Shown in pieces: positions 11,814 through 20,503 of a stretch of DNA of 64,000 nt. Made by a program: the position numbers and the translations under genes. Numbering within the stretch: the first letter of the stretch is position 1; every line of letters starts with the position of its first letter. This stretch comes from Lumbricus terrestris. Taxonomy: Eukaryota > Annelida > Clitellata > Crassiclitellata > Lumbricidae. Below the pieces are notes generated by a model that saw only the letters and a list, made by a program, of their open reading frames with translations, did no database searches and was not told the origin of the DNA. The DNA is taken from positions 12,491,607 to 12,555,606 of the forward strand of contig OX457036.1 in NCBI GenBank assembly GCA_949752735.1. Direction: 5' to 3'.

Positions 11814-12297
11814 GTGAGTCTGCTTTCATTGTCATCACCTCTGTAGTCGTCGTCGTCATTATCATCATCATCATTGTCATAATCGTTGTCGTCGTCATCG
11901 TCATCGTCATCGCCTTTTTCGTGGATTTTCTGTATGTAAAGTTCACAATGTAACTTTTTTCTTATGTTCACGTTATGATTGTGTCTTAGTGCGAAGAAAT
12001 TTGTTAAAACCCAAAATTAGTAAGTTTTAAAAAATAGGTGTCAATTTTCCAGGGACAAGTGGCACCTCTTGCCACTGTGTGTGGGCGCCCATGATGCTAC
12101 ATATTGTCCAGAACTGTCTATAGGATCTGTGAAAATTGCGCAAGTTAATGCCATGGGAAGGTGTAAAGTGACAATCTAGCGTACAAAATGTATATTGCAC
12201 AAGATCTGTGAGTCATGGCGAGCATGCGCATTGCGATTCGTTCCCCGAATCCGTCTTATTTCACATAGGCCTATCTAAATCTCCGGCTACAGACACC

Positions 12298-12592
12298 ACG
12301 GGCGGATCCAGGGGCAATCCAGCCATGCCCCATTCAGAGGTTTGCGTAGAACGTCCTCCCCCCCCATTCAATCAATGCAGCGGGAAAAGGTGAGAGAGGG
12401 AGAAAAAATAGCTTAAAAAGTCATGAGCTTTAAAATATTATAACCGGAGTTGTTACGGGTTCAGAAGTTTTAGGGAGAAAACAAAAGAAAAGTGGTCAGA
12501 ATTTTAGGCGAATGGCCAACGAATTTTTTTTAACCCAAGATAAAAATTTCCCCCACCATTCAAACATTTCTGTATCCGCCCCTCATATGGCA
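12298..12592. mobile_element. hAT-like MITE, GGGCGGATCCAG family, copy 1
   Basis: Left end GGGCGGATCCAGG and right end '..tgtatccgcccct' are inverted relatives. The body contains 'ataaccggagttg' and a shortened GTCATGAGC motif. Copies of the same family are at 30771-31395 (minus, with a clean 8-bp duplication) and 41958-42215. I could not find a clean duplication here. Confidence 0.6.
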
Positions 12593-13267
12593 CGGAACCT
12601 TCAACTGAAACTTACGAGCGGCTCTGGTGAAGGATTTCAACTGATCAATTAGTTGAAAACTCAGACGGGTCAAGGCCAACATTTAGTACGAAACACTCGT
12701 GTGCATTTACAGCTGCGTCCACCTCAGGGATAAATAGTAGTAGTACTTATAGATCTAATAATAGACTTTTCGATGAAGAATGGGATGGTTTGCAGTGGAG
12801 CTGACTTAGTCACAGAGCTCACTACCGGGATGACAAGCCACACCCATCTCGTTCATCAGCAACTGTAAAGTCAGTCTTCAAAGAAATACTTCGAAAGCTT
12901 GTTGTCAAAGGGTAGTCTAATTTTGAGCAGATCAATGGACCTTTCAGGGTCAATTATTATATTTAGGCCTACCCCATCTTTAGAGTCTAGAGTCTAGACC
13001 TTGGGGTCAGAAGAGCTGGGCGTGCCATTCAGACAACAGCCATATATGAGACATACATAAATTTACCAAGCGAAAATTAACTCAATGACGGGGAATTTCG
13101 GAGAACATGGTAATTGTTTAAACTTAACTACAGCATTAGAAGATAATTTATTCAGCAAAGACAATTTCACGCCAATCAGACATCTATTATATCATTATAA
13201 ATTATGTATGCCTTCGCCACGGAATGAGTGGTTCTTCGTTCCCTAATTGCTCGTTCACTATACCAAC

Positions 13268-13675
13268 CAGGACTTTTTAAACGTGCAGTTCTACACAAAA
13301 TGTGCAGTTGTAAATGAATTTGTGCAGTTGTGGATGCACTTCTGTGAAGTTAAAGCTAGTTTGAAACAGGACTGTAATCAAGGGTATACGCGGGTATACG
13401 GCGTATAAAAATCACGAGACACCACGGGTATACGCGAGTAAATCACGGTACACGCGGCTGTTTAGGTGTATTTTTTTAATGAAATTCGAAGCGAGCAATT
13501 AAAAAAAGGTCATCGGATTTTTTCGAACGGGAAACGGATAAATTTTTTGGTTGATGACTAGAAAAAACAAAAAGTCGATATTTCTCACGGTATGGAGGGT
13601 GGATAGGAAAGAAGGGGTTGTGCGGTTGCGCAGTTCCAGAAATTCCTTTTAAAATGCCCTGGTATACCACGTACC
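13268..13675. mobile_element. CAGGGCT-family MITE interrupted by a nested element
   Basis: The outer element starts 'caggactttttaaacgtgcag' and ends 'gaaattccttttaaaatgccctgg', matching the 0.2-kb MITEs at 29059, 29717 and 32232. Flanks TATACCAAC and TATACCAC are near-identical. Between about 13367 and 13585 sits a second element, '(c)aggactgtaatcaagggtatacgcggg', also found at about 50749-51080. Each lost or gained bases, so both insertions are old. Confidence 0.65.
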
Positions 13676-13804
13676 AACCCCGTTTCTGAACGCTACTCCG
13701 CTGCAAACTGCTGTTGAAAATCCTCGTTCGTTATAGAGACTCAATTACTGTAGTATAGTTTATTTTAGATAGACAGAATGTAATACCATTGTTTTTTATG
13801 GAGG

Positions 13805-13940
13805 GTGCGCCATAATGTAGTGGCAGGCGGGTTGAACTGTCTATCAAGAGATAGGGGTTCAAATTCCAATCGGGGCAGAAATTCGGTTTGAGATTTCTAC
13901 TCTACTTGCCCTCCTAACACAACTCGGTTACAATTGAGTA
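13805..13940 (+). repeat. tRNA-derived SINE
   Basis: A-box-like TGTAGTGGCAGG (13816-13827) and B-box GGTTCAAATTCC (13856-13867) with normal spacing, followed by 'ctacttgccctcctaacacaa'. The cloverleaf is not intact, so this is a SINE head rather than a tRNA gene. Confidence 0.6.
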
Positions 13941-14071
13941 CACTAACCGTATATTCTTTTGAAAGTGTTTGTAGGAAGGTGAGACGGTGATGGAGAGGTT
14001 TGACACACGCCCTCATGCGCCGAGAGAAAGAAAATGAAATCGATGACACTTCATGACCATGGCTGCCTCGA

Positions 14072-14365
14072 TTCTCCTTCTTCTTTCTTCTTCTTCCTCT
14101 TCATTTTCTTTTTTACTTTTCGTCTCCCTCTTCTTGCTCCAACTCTTTATCTTCCTTTTTCTCTTCCTTTCCCATTTTCCTTGTCCTTTCCCTCTTTCCT
14201 TTCCCTGTTCCCTCTACTCTTTTTATTCCTCCCCCTATTCCTCCTATTCCTACCCCTCTTCTTCTTCTTCTTCACCATCCTCTTTTTCTTCTTCTTCCCT
14301 TTCTTTTTCCTTTGCCTCCTTCTCCTGCTTTCCATCTTCTTCCTCATCTTCCTATTTTATGAATC
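14072..14365. repeat. TTC/CT-rich pyrimidine tract
   Basis: Nearly pure pyrimidine on the + strand for about 290 bp. Ser/Phe/Leu-rich frames across it are artefacts. Confidence 0.9.
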
Positions 14366-14480
14366 ATCTCCTAGTACACAGTCTGAGGAGTTCTCTTGAA
14401 GTGGCGCTATATAAATGTACGATTACGATTACAATTACAAAACTACAGTTGATTATTTGTCGTTTGCTTTCATTGTCTAG

Positions 14481-14677
14481 ACCACGACTGCATCGTCATC
14501 GTCGCTCCCTCTGTATTGGGTATCGTTATCTTCATCGTGATCATCGTCGTCATCATCGTCATCTGCTATCGAAGGAACACGGATAGAAAAGTTCCGATCA
14601 ATCTACCGAACCCGGAGGAGATCGATTTACCCGCAAATCACGGCAGAAACGACGAAGCAACGTATCGATCAAAACCA
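14481..14677 (+). CDS. Gene A exon 2: transmembrane segment and juxtamembrane region
   Basis: Acceptor 'tttgctttcattgtctag' is followed by AC, completing Asp21 with the base left by exon 1. It then encodes HDC and an uninterrupted hydrophobic stretch of about 25 residues (residues 25-48, rich in Ile/Val), closed by C49-Y-R-R, a stop-transfer signal with a cysteine that could be palmitoylated. The remaining residues 53-86 (with PNPEEIDLP and an ATYRSKP end) are cytoplasmic. The donor GTGAGT (14678) follows a complete codon, so the exon leaves in phase 0. Cys17 and Cys24 flank the membrane outside and could support dimerisation (inference). Confidence 0.75.
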
Positions 14678-15000
14678 GTGAGTTCAGTTCAATCGACAAT
14701 CCTCCTCTTCTCTGCAATCTCTCCGGCAACCTGTCTTCCATTCTGGACAACCTCTTTGACTTGACGCAGTGCTCGTGTATAAACTGGTGCCCCGCGTTTG
14801 ACTTTAGAGTTGCGCTTTTGCATTTGGAGTTTGCTAGCATAATGTTTCTGATTAAATCTGCTTCGGGTGGTGTATTGATGCGGGTAAAGGAAAATGAGTC
14901 AGTCATAAAATTATTAAAAGACAACACAAAGCCTTACATATTAGGCTATATATTTGAGGCAAAAGAATGAACTAATATAGATCTAATCTAATAGGCCTAT

Positions 15001-15237
15001 GAACATTTGTAAAGCGCTTCTCACAGCAAAACTATTCAGAAGCGCTCTCAACTTGACTGGCCCATGAAAAGAGACTTGTCTTCCATGTCTTCAAACAGTA
15101 AAGAGTTGCAGGTGAAATTCCCACCAGAATCCTGCTACGAATTGCAAGGAAAGGTCATCATTAATTCCACAGTCCACATTGAGGACCCACAATTGCAAGA
15201 CGCCCGATGTTGGAACAATGAGATTCGTGACTAAGGT
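15001..15237 (+). repeat. Dispersed repeat D, copy 2
   Basis: Same order of blocks as 3168-3351. This copy is longer by an insert around 'attcagaagcgctctcaacttg'. Confidence 0.7.
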
Positions 15238-15669
15238 AGGCCTACAATTAGAATAAGGTGAGGTCAGCAGGATTGTGTAAGCCTACACTTCAAGTCTCAA
15301 CATGAAGACTCTAAGGCTGCAATTGAAAGTAGCGTACACTTGCACTTTAGGCTCTTTAACTCTTATTGTGAAATTGAAAACTTCACCGTGTACTTTCAGC
15401 TGCATAGCATTGTTTGAATGGCTGGGTTCGGAAAATCCGATTGTTAGAGGAAGAAAGACAACTGCCTATTCATTGAATTCCCGACTATATCTGCTTGAAT
15501 ACATGGCCTGCATTTTCTCAAAACATTTCGATTCTTTCCCAAAGTTGGTTCTCCGGATGTTTTTTTACTCTAACAGATGGTACACTTTCCCTTTTGAAAC
15601 AACATTGGCACAGAAAAGAGACATTTCCCAGAAATTCGACTCTGCGCATAGGTTCTATGACTTTTCTCC

Positions 15670-15850
15670 ACTACTACTACTACTGCTACTTGCTGCTCTA
15701 CAACTGCTCCCACTGCTACACTGCTACTGCTGCTGCTATTTACACTGCTACTTCTGCTGCTACTGCTACTGCAACTGCAATTGCAACTGCTCTGCTTCTC
15801 CCACTGCTACTGCCACTGCTACTTACTGCTACTACTGCTGCACATATCAC
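15670..15850. repeat. CTA/CTG/CCA trinucleotide tract
   Basis: Imperfect trinucleotide repeat inside gene A intron 2. Confidence 0.85.
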
Positions 15851-16092
15851 CCATGATCACACTTTATGTATACATACATTCACTCTTATACAACAAACAC
15901 CCTATTATGCACTCGGTTCCGCCTATCTATATACAGCCCGGCTGTACAATGCACATACATCCGGTAAGCTGTCACGTTGGCAAGATTGATTTACGCTCAG
16001 GTTATCACATTGCTAACACCGTATTATACTGGATGTCCATTTGACAATCATAAATATAATTATGCAGAGCTAACCGTTTTATTTCTCTTTAG

Positions 16093-16713
16093 CCGAGCGA
16101 CGTTCGGGAACTTCCGGCAATACCAACGAACGAAACCGATCAACGTAGCGGGAAGAAAACCGCCGCGCCGGTGTCTCAACCCAACGCGGCGCCGAAAGCT
16201 CCGACGCAGGCGCAGAGTCCGAACTACCAGAACGTACCCACCTTCCGATTCGACGGCAAAGTCGACGACGATGACGATGACCACGACTACGAAAACAATC
16301 CGGTGGCACGGAAGAAGTACGAGGACGATCAGAAGCGAAAGAGAGCCGTCGACAACAACAAAGCTAACAACCCACATTCAAATACGCTTCAGTTCGGATC
16401 TCTCGGTCTGAGTCCTTCCGACAGGAAAACCCATTCCGTCCATCCGACGACGAGTCAGAGCACGAAGCTGTCGAGCCCGTCCTTCAGCTCGAAGGAACTG
16501 AAGGCCCCGTCGAACTCGGCCGGTCACTCCGCAGGTCGGAAGGAGTACATCAACCTGAGTAAAAGCCTGGAGAACCTCGACAAACGGACCGTGCCCCAAC
16601 CGCCCGCTCTACCGTCGAATCCAGTCATCAAGGTACCGAGCATGGAACGACACTGCAGTCCGCCGAAACCTCACTTGGGAAAGAGCAGCGGATACATCAA
16701 TCAACCCGCTTAA
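16093..16713 (+). CDS. Gene A exon 3: cytoplasmic tail with four Tyr-x-Asn motifs
   Basis: The acceptor (AG at 16091-16092) joins in phase 0 to exon 2. The exon reads 206 residues (87-292) to TAA at 16711-16713, giving a 292-residue protein. The tail is hydrophilic and Pro/Ser-rich with an acidic run of six Asp (residues 144-149). Four tyrosines fit the pYxN consensus bound by Grb2-type SH2 domains: Y131-QNV, Y152-ENN, Y238-INL and Y287-INQ, the last being near the C-terminus. Proline-rich PQPPALPSNP and PPKP could bind SH3 domains. Short ectodomain, one membrane pass, membrane-proximal Cys and repeated YxN motifs are the layout of LAT/NTAL-type transmembrane adaptors. I see no sequence homology that would prove kinship, so function is inferred from motifs. 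It could instead be the tail of a longer receptor if exon 1 extends upstream. No AATAAA was seen within about 500 bp after the stop. Confidence 0.8.
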   Translation, partial: PSDVRELPAIPTNETDQRSGKKTAAPVSQPNAAPKAPTQAQSPNYQNVPTFRFDGKVDDDDDDHDYENNPVARKKYEDDQKRKRAVDNNKANNPHSNTLQFGSLGLSPSDRKTHSVHPTTSQSTKLSSPSFSSKELKAPSNSAGHSAGRKEYINLSKSLENLDKRTVPQPPALPSNPVIKVPSMERHCSPPKPHLGKSSGYINQPA

Positions 16714-17491
16714 CTACGTGTTATAAGCGCTACCCCTCGATTCCCGCGTTTATATAGTCAATCGTCTGCTTCAGTCAAAAGGTAGCAACTACTTCCTGTG
16801 TGTACTTTCTGTTACTGACTGCCATGACAGCTTACGGATGTTAGGCTGGGCCTTGCAAGTGGCTTGCGTACTGGGCCATCGATGATCGTTAGACGCCTGT
16901 GAATAAGCTGGTGCTCATGACATTGCTATTGTGGGCGCTGGGGAACTTCCGAGTTTACGGTTGACGATTATACTTTCAAATTGCAGACGGAGCTGAAGTC
17001 TGCTTTTAGATGTTGGCTCCACTGGCTCCATCTAGCGAATACTTGCTCCATCTAGCGAATGCGACTGTGACGAGAACACTGATCGAGTGCAGTCAGTGTA
17101 TAGACCAGACGGCTAGGGAGAGGATTGGTGACATCATAGGTCGAGACTGATGGGAAACATTAAGTCGGCAACATTGAACATGTGTCCGGGTATTACTGCT
17201 CTGCTCGGCTCTCGGGATTAACTCTCAAATCTGACTGCGTTTCCTCTTGGCATCCGGAAAGGTCACGAGTTCGTCGAATTAAGGTCACAGGTTCACCGTT
17301 CTCTTTGACAAGGTTTGACTGGGAGATGATGATGATGATGATGATGATGATAATGATAATGATGATGCGACGACAATAATGGTATTGAGGCGCTACAACA
17401 ATGATTCTGTCTACGTTAGGCTCTATTAGTTCAGACCTGTTGCCGCCGAAAAGCAATGGCAGGACCTATATATACTGTCTTCTTTTCCAAA
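16714..17491. other. Downstream flank of gene A
   Basis: Contains tail repeat A (about 16884-16968), a 20-bp tandem duplication 'gctccatctagcgaat' near 17024-17060 and a (GAT)n tract at 17326-17370. No gene seen. Confidence 0.5.
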
Positions 17492-17639
17492 TAGTCGGGT
17501 CAATCTGCGACACGACCCGGAAAAAATTGCAAGAAAGCGTTTTATGATGATTTTATGGTATATTGGGTCTGGTGATGAACATACTAAAAGTTGCCAAAAA
17601 TTGCACCACGGCAAGTGGGCTAATTTTGGCGGGAAAAAA

Positions 17640-18330
17640 GATGGCCGCCAATTGGACTAGGCATGGAATCTGGAAATTATACTGTTAGGAGCAAATCATG
17701 TAATATATTGCTAACATGCTTTTCTAAACTAATTCGACCCTCCTGAAAACGAAAATCGTGGTTAGCAAGCTTGATTTTTAGCGGTTGCATGGGAAAACAA
17801 GATGGCGGCCAAAATGGCGGTCTATAATTGATTCAAAAGGTTGTACAGTCGGGTCAATCTACGTAATGATCCGCAAAATTGTAAGAAGGCGTTTTATGAT
17901 GATTTTCTGGTGTATTGGGTCTGGTGTTTAACATACTAAAAGTTGCAAGAAATCGGACCACAGCAAGTGGTCTAATTTTGGCGGGAAAAAAGATGGCCGC
18001 CAATTGGACCAGGCATGGAATCTGGAAATGATACTGTTAGGAACAAATCATGTAATATATTGCTAACATGCTTTTCTAGACTAATTCGACCCTCCTGAAA
18101 ATGAAAATCGTGGTTAGCAAGCTTGATTTTTAGCGGTTGCATGGGAAAACAAGATGGCGGCCAAAATGGCGGCCTATTGCTTAAAAGGCTGTAGGTCGGG
18201 TATAGTATGTGATAAGAACACGATTTTGCAATTAAAATTAAGATGTATGGGTCCTAGTCATGCAATGGAATCAAAGACACGTATGTAGCACTGGAAGAAA
18301 ACCAAAATGGTGGGAAAATGGCGGCCAGAA
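17640..18330. repeat. Cluster of AAGATGGCGGCC-type motifs in both palindrome arms
   Basis: The left arm has AAGATGG(C)CGCC or AAGATGGCGGCC near 17638, 17800, 17990 and 18150, plus AAAATGGCGGCC neighbours near 17813, 18163 and 18317. The right arm mirrors all of them. The core CAAGATGGCGGC is the known consensus of the YY1 zinc-finger factor. Binding here is inference. Confidence 0.7.
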
Positions 18331-18454
18331 TGTTGAAATTGCTAAAAGTGAAGTGATGTATGCAATGGAAACATGTCTCGGAAATGGATGGATCTTTCGA
18401 AGGCGGAGGCGGACGAGAAGTGGAATGGGGTAGAAGGCGAATGGAATCTATCCT

Positions 18455-18915
18455 GCGCAATACCATCCTCCACCAACCCATCCACATCATCATCAGCATC
18501 ATCTCCATCACAGCCTGACATCAAACGGCGCTGGAGGGGGTTCATTCCAGCAACGTCTCAAAAGCCAGGCCTACGGGCACCTGCCGGGAACACTCAAACG
18601 AGACAAGAGTTTGCTATCCATGGCGCATCTATCAGCGCACCCTTACGAACCGTACACCCGAGGGAGGCTGTCCTTACCATCCGCTGTTCCATCGTCGTCG
18701 TCGCGTGTCCTCCAACCGTCGTCCAGTCCCAACCCGCACACTACGAACCTCTTCTCTTTGCGCTATTCTCCCCCTCGCGTTGCCAGCCTTCGTCTGGCAA
18801 GAGGAACGCTAAGAGAACGATTATCTCGATCCCACGGGTGGCCTCGAACGACTGTCTGGCAAGGGCGGTCACCACCACCAGCACCACCAGCTCCACCACC
18901 ACCTTGAGATGGAAG
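18455..18915 (+). pseudogene. ONECUT-like fragment, left-arm duplicate (frameshifted)
   Basis: A plus-strand copy of the minus-strand fragment described at 19020-19560. It keeps QAYGHLPGTLKRDKSLLSMA and the rest in order. Near 18825-18833 it has extra bases relative to the right arm ('ttatctcgatcccac' against 'ttacctcccac'), which shift the frame. It ends at 18915, just before the CUT-domain start. This marks it as the degenerate duplicate. Confidence 0.65.
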
Positions 18916-19019
18916 TTGTTGAACTATTTTCTGCACTCCAAACGCAGATCACATTATAGTAGAAACCACTGTTTGCACAGCGATGTTTTAGGGGTTCAGT
19001 CTGAATCGATAGTTGGAGG

Positions 19020-19560
19020 AGGGTTGCTGTACCTCACTGCTAATCTTCTGCGCTAGGTCCTTCGTGTCGATCTCTTCCATCTCTAGGTGGTGGTGTTGAT
19101 GGTGGTGCTGGTGGTCGTGACCGCCCTTGCCAGACAGTCGTTCGAGGCCACCCGTGGGAGGTAATCGTTCTCTTAGCGTTCCTCTTGCCAGACGAAGGCT
19201 GGCAACGCGAGGGGGAGAATAGCGCAAAGAGAAGAGGTTCGTAGTGTGCGGGTTGGGACTGGACGACGGTTGGAGGACACGCGACGACGACGATGGAACA
19301 GCGGATGGTAAGGACAGCCTCCATCGGGTGTACGGTTCGTAGGGGTGCGCTGATAGATGCGCCATGGATAGCAAACTCTTGTCCCGTTTGAGTGTTCCCG
19401 GCAGGTGCCCGTAGGCCTGGCTTTTGAGACGTTGCTGGAATGAACCCCCTCCAGCGCCGTTTGATGTCAGGCTGTGATGGAGATGATGCTGATGATGATG
19501 TGGATGGGTTGGTGGAGGATGGTATTGCGCAGGATAGATTCCATTCGCCTTCTACCCCAT
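19020..19560 (-). pseudogene. ONECUT-like (HNF6-type) exon fragment, right arm
   Basis: Read on the minus strand, an uninterrupted frame of about 180 codons runs from NGIYPAQYHPPP through His-rich runs, QRLKSQAYGHLPG, SMAHLSAHPYEPYT and HDHQHHHQHHHLEMEE into EEIDTKDLAQKISSE. The last block matches the first residues of the ONECUT CUT domain, and a His-rich stretch upstream of it is also typical of that family. Directly after ...ISSE the sequence reads GTACAG, a possible donor, and no further CUT or homeodomain residues occur in the window. Upstream the frame meets a stop just before NGIYPAQ. It could be a captured gene fragment, or a true exon whose partners lie elsewhere. The ONECUT call rests on recalled family features, not on an alignment. 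Confidence 0.55.
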
Positions 19561-20503
19561 TCCACTTCTCGTCCGCCTCCGCCTTCGAAAGATCCATCCA
19601 TTTCCGAGACATGTTTCCATTGCATACATCGCTTCACTTTTAGCAATTTCAACATTCTGGCCGCCATTTTCCCGCCATTTTGGTTTTCTTCCAGTGCTAC
19701 ATACGTGTCTTTGATTCCATTGCATGACTAGAACCCATACATCTTAATTTTAATTGCAAAATCGTGTTCTTATCACATACAGTACCCGACCTACAGCCTT
19801 TTAAGCAATAGGCCGCCATTTTGGCCGCCATCTTGTTTTCCCATGCAACCGCTAAAAATCAAGCTTGCTAACCACGATTTTCGTTTTCAGGAGGGTCGAA
19901 TTAGTCTAGAAAAGCATGTTAGCAATATATTACATGATTTGTTCCTAACAGTATCATTTCAAGATTCCATGCCTGGTCCAATTGGCGGCCATCTTTTTTC
20001 CCGCCAAAATTAGACCACTTGCTGTGGTCCGATTTCTTGCAACTTTTAGTATGTTAAACACAAGACCCAATACATCAGAAAATCATCATAAAACGCCTTC
20101 TTACAATTTTGCGGATCATTACGTAGATTGACCCGACTTTACAACCTTTTGAATCAATTATAGACCGCCATTTTGGCCGCCATCTTGTTTTCCCATGCAA
20201 CCGCTAAAAATCAAGCTTGCTAACCACGATTTTCGTTTTCAGGAGGGTCGAATTAGTTTAGAAAAGCATGTTAGCAATATATTACATGATTTGCTCCTAA
20301 CAGTATAATTTCCAGATTCCATGCCTAGTCCAATTGGCGGCCATCTTTTTTCCCGCCAAAATTAGCCCACTTGCCGTGGTGCAATTTTTGGCAACTTTTA
20401 GTATGTTCATCACCAGACCCAATATACCATAAAATCATCATAAAACGCTTTCTTGCAATTTTTTCCGGGTTCACCGAAGTTTTTTCGTAGATTGACCCGA
20501 CTA

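Larger units (their letters stand above)
11814..14480 (+). other. Gene A intron 1, filled with repeats
   Basis: GTGAGT donor, acceptor '...cattgtctag'. It contains (ATC)n/(GTC)n at 11835-11915, a hAT right-end fragment near 11985-12092, MITEs at 12298 and 13268, a tRNA-derived SINE at 13805-13940, a pyrimidine tract at 14072-14365 and a SINE tail at 14392-14440. No other exon was found. Confidence 0.6.
14678..16092 (+). other. Gene A intron 2
   Basis: GTGAGT donor and 'tttatttctctttag' acceptor. It holds tail repeat A (about 14756-14850), repeat D copy 2 (15001-15237) and an imperfect CTA/CTG trinucleotide tract (15670-15850). No additional exon seen. Confidence 0.7.
17492..20503. repeat. 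3-kb inverted repeat (palindrome) with 158-bp centre
   Basis: The left arm 17492-18915 (1424 bp) and right arm 19074-20503 (1430 bp) are reverse complements with only scattered substitutions and small indels. The spacer is 18916-19073. Each arm contains, from the outside in, two ~345-bp direct-repeat units (left arm: about 17492-17840 and 17845-18190) and then a ONECUT-like coding fragment. The outer tips share 'tagtcgggtcaatct'. I could not identify terminal target duplications, so a duplication-inversion or an assembly fold-back is as likely as a transposon. Confidence 0.9.

Noticed and set aside
11602..11946. 114-codon minus frame opposite gene A exon 1
   Set aside because: A shadow of the real exon plus a poly-Met/Thr reading of the ATC repeat in intron 1.
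13476..13706. 76-codon minus frame
   Set aside because: Lies wholly within nested MITE sequence.
18373..19056. 227-codon + frame starting MSRKWMDLSKAEADEK in the palindrome, mirrored at 19612-19040
   Set aside because: The ONECUT-like reading is in another frame and continues into the CUT domain. This frame has no family features and mixes parts. It stays as an alternative only.
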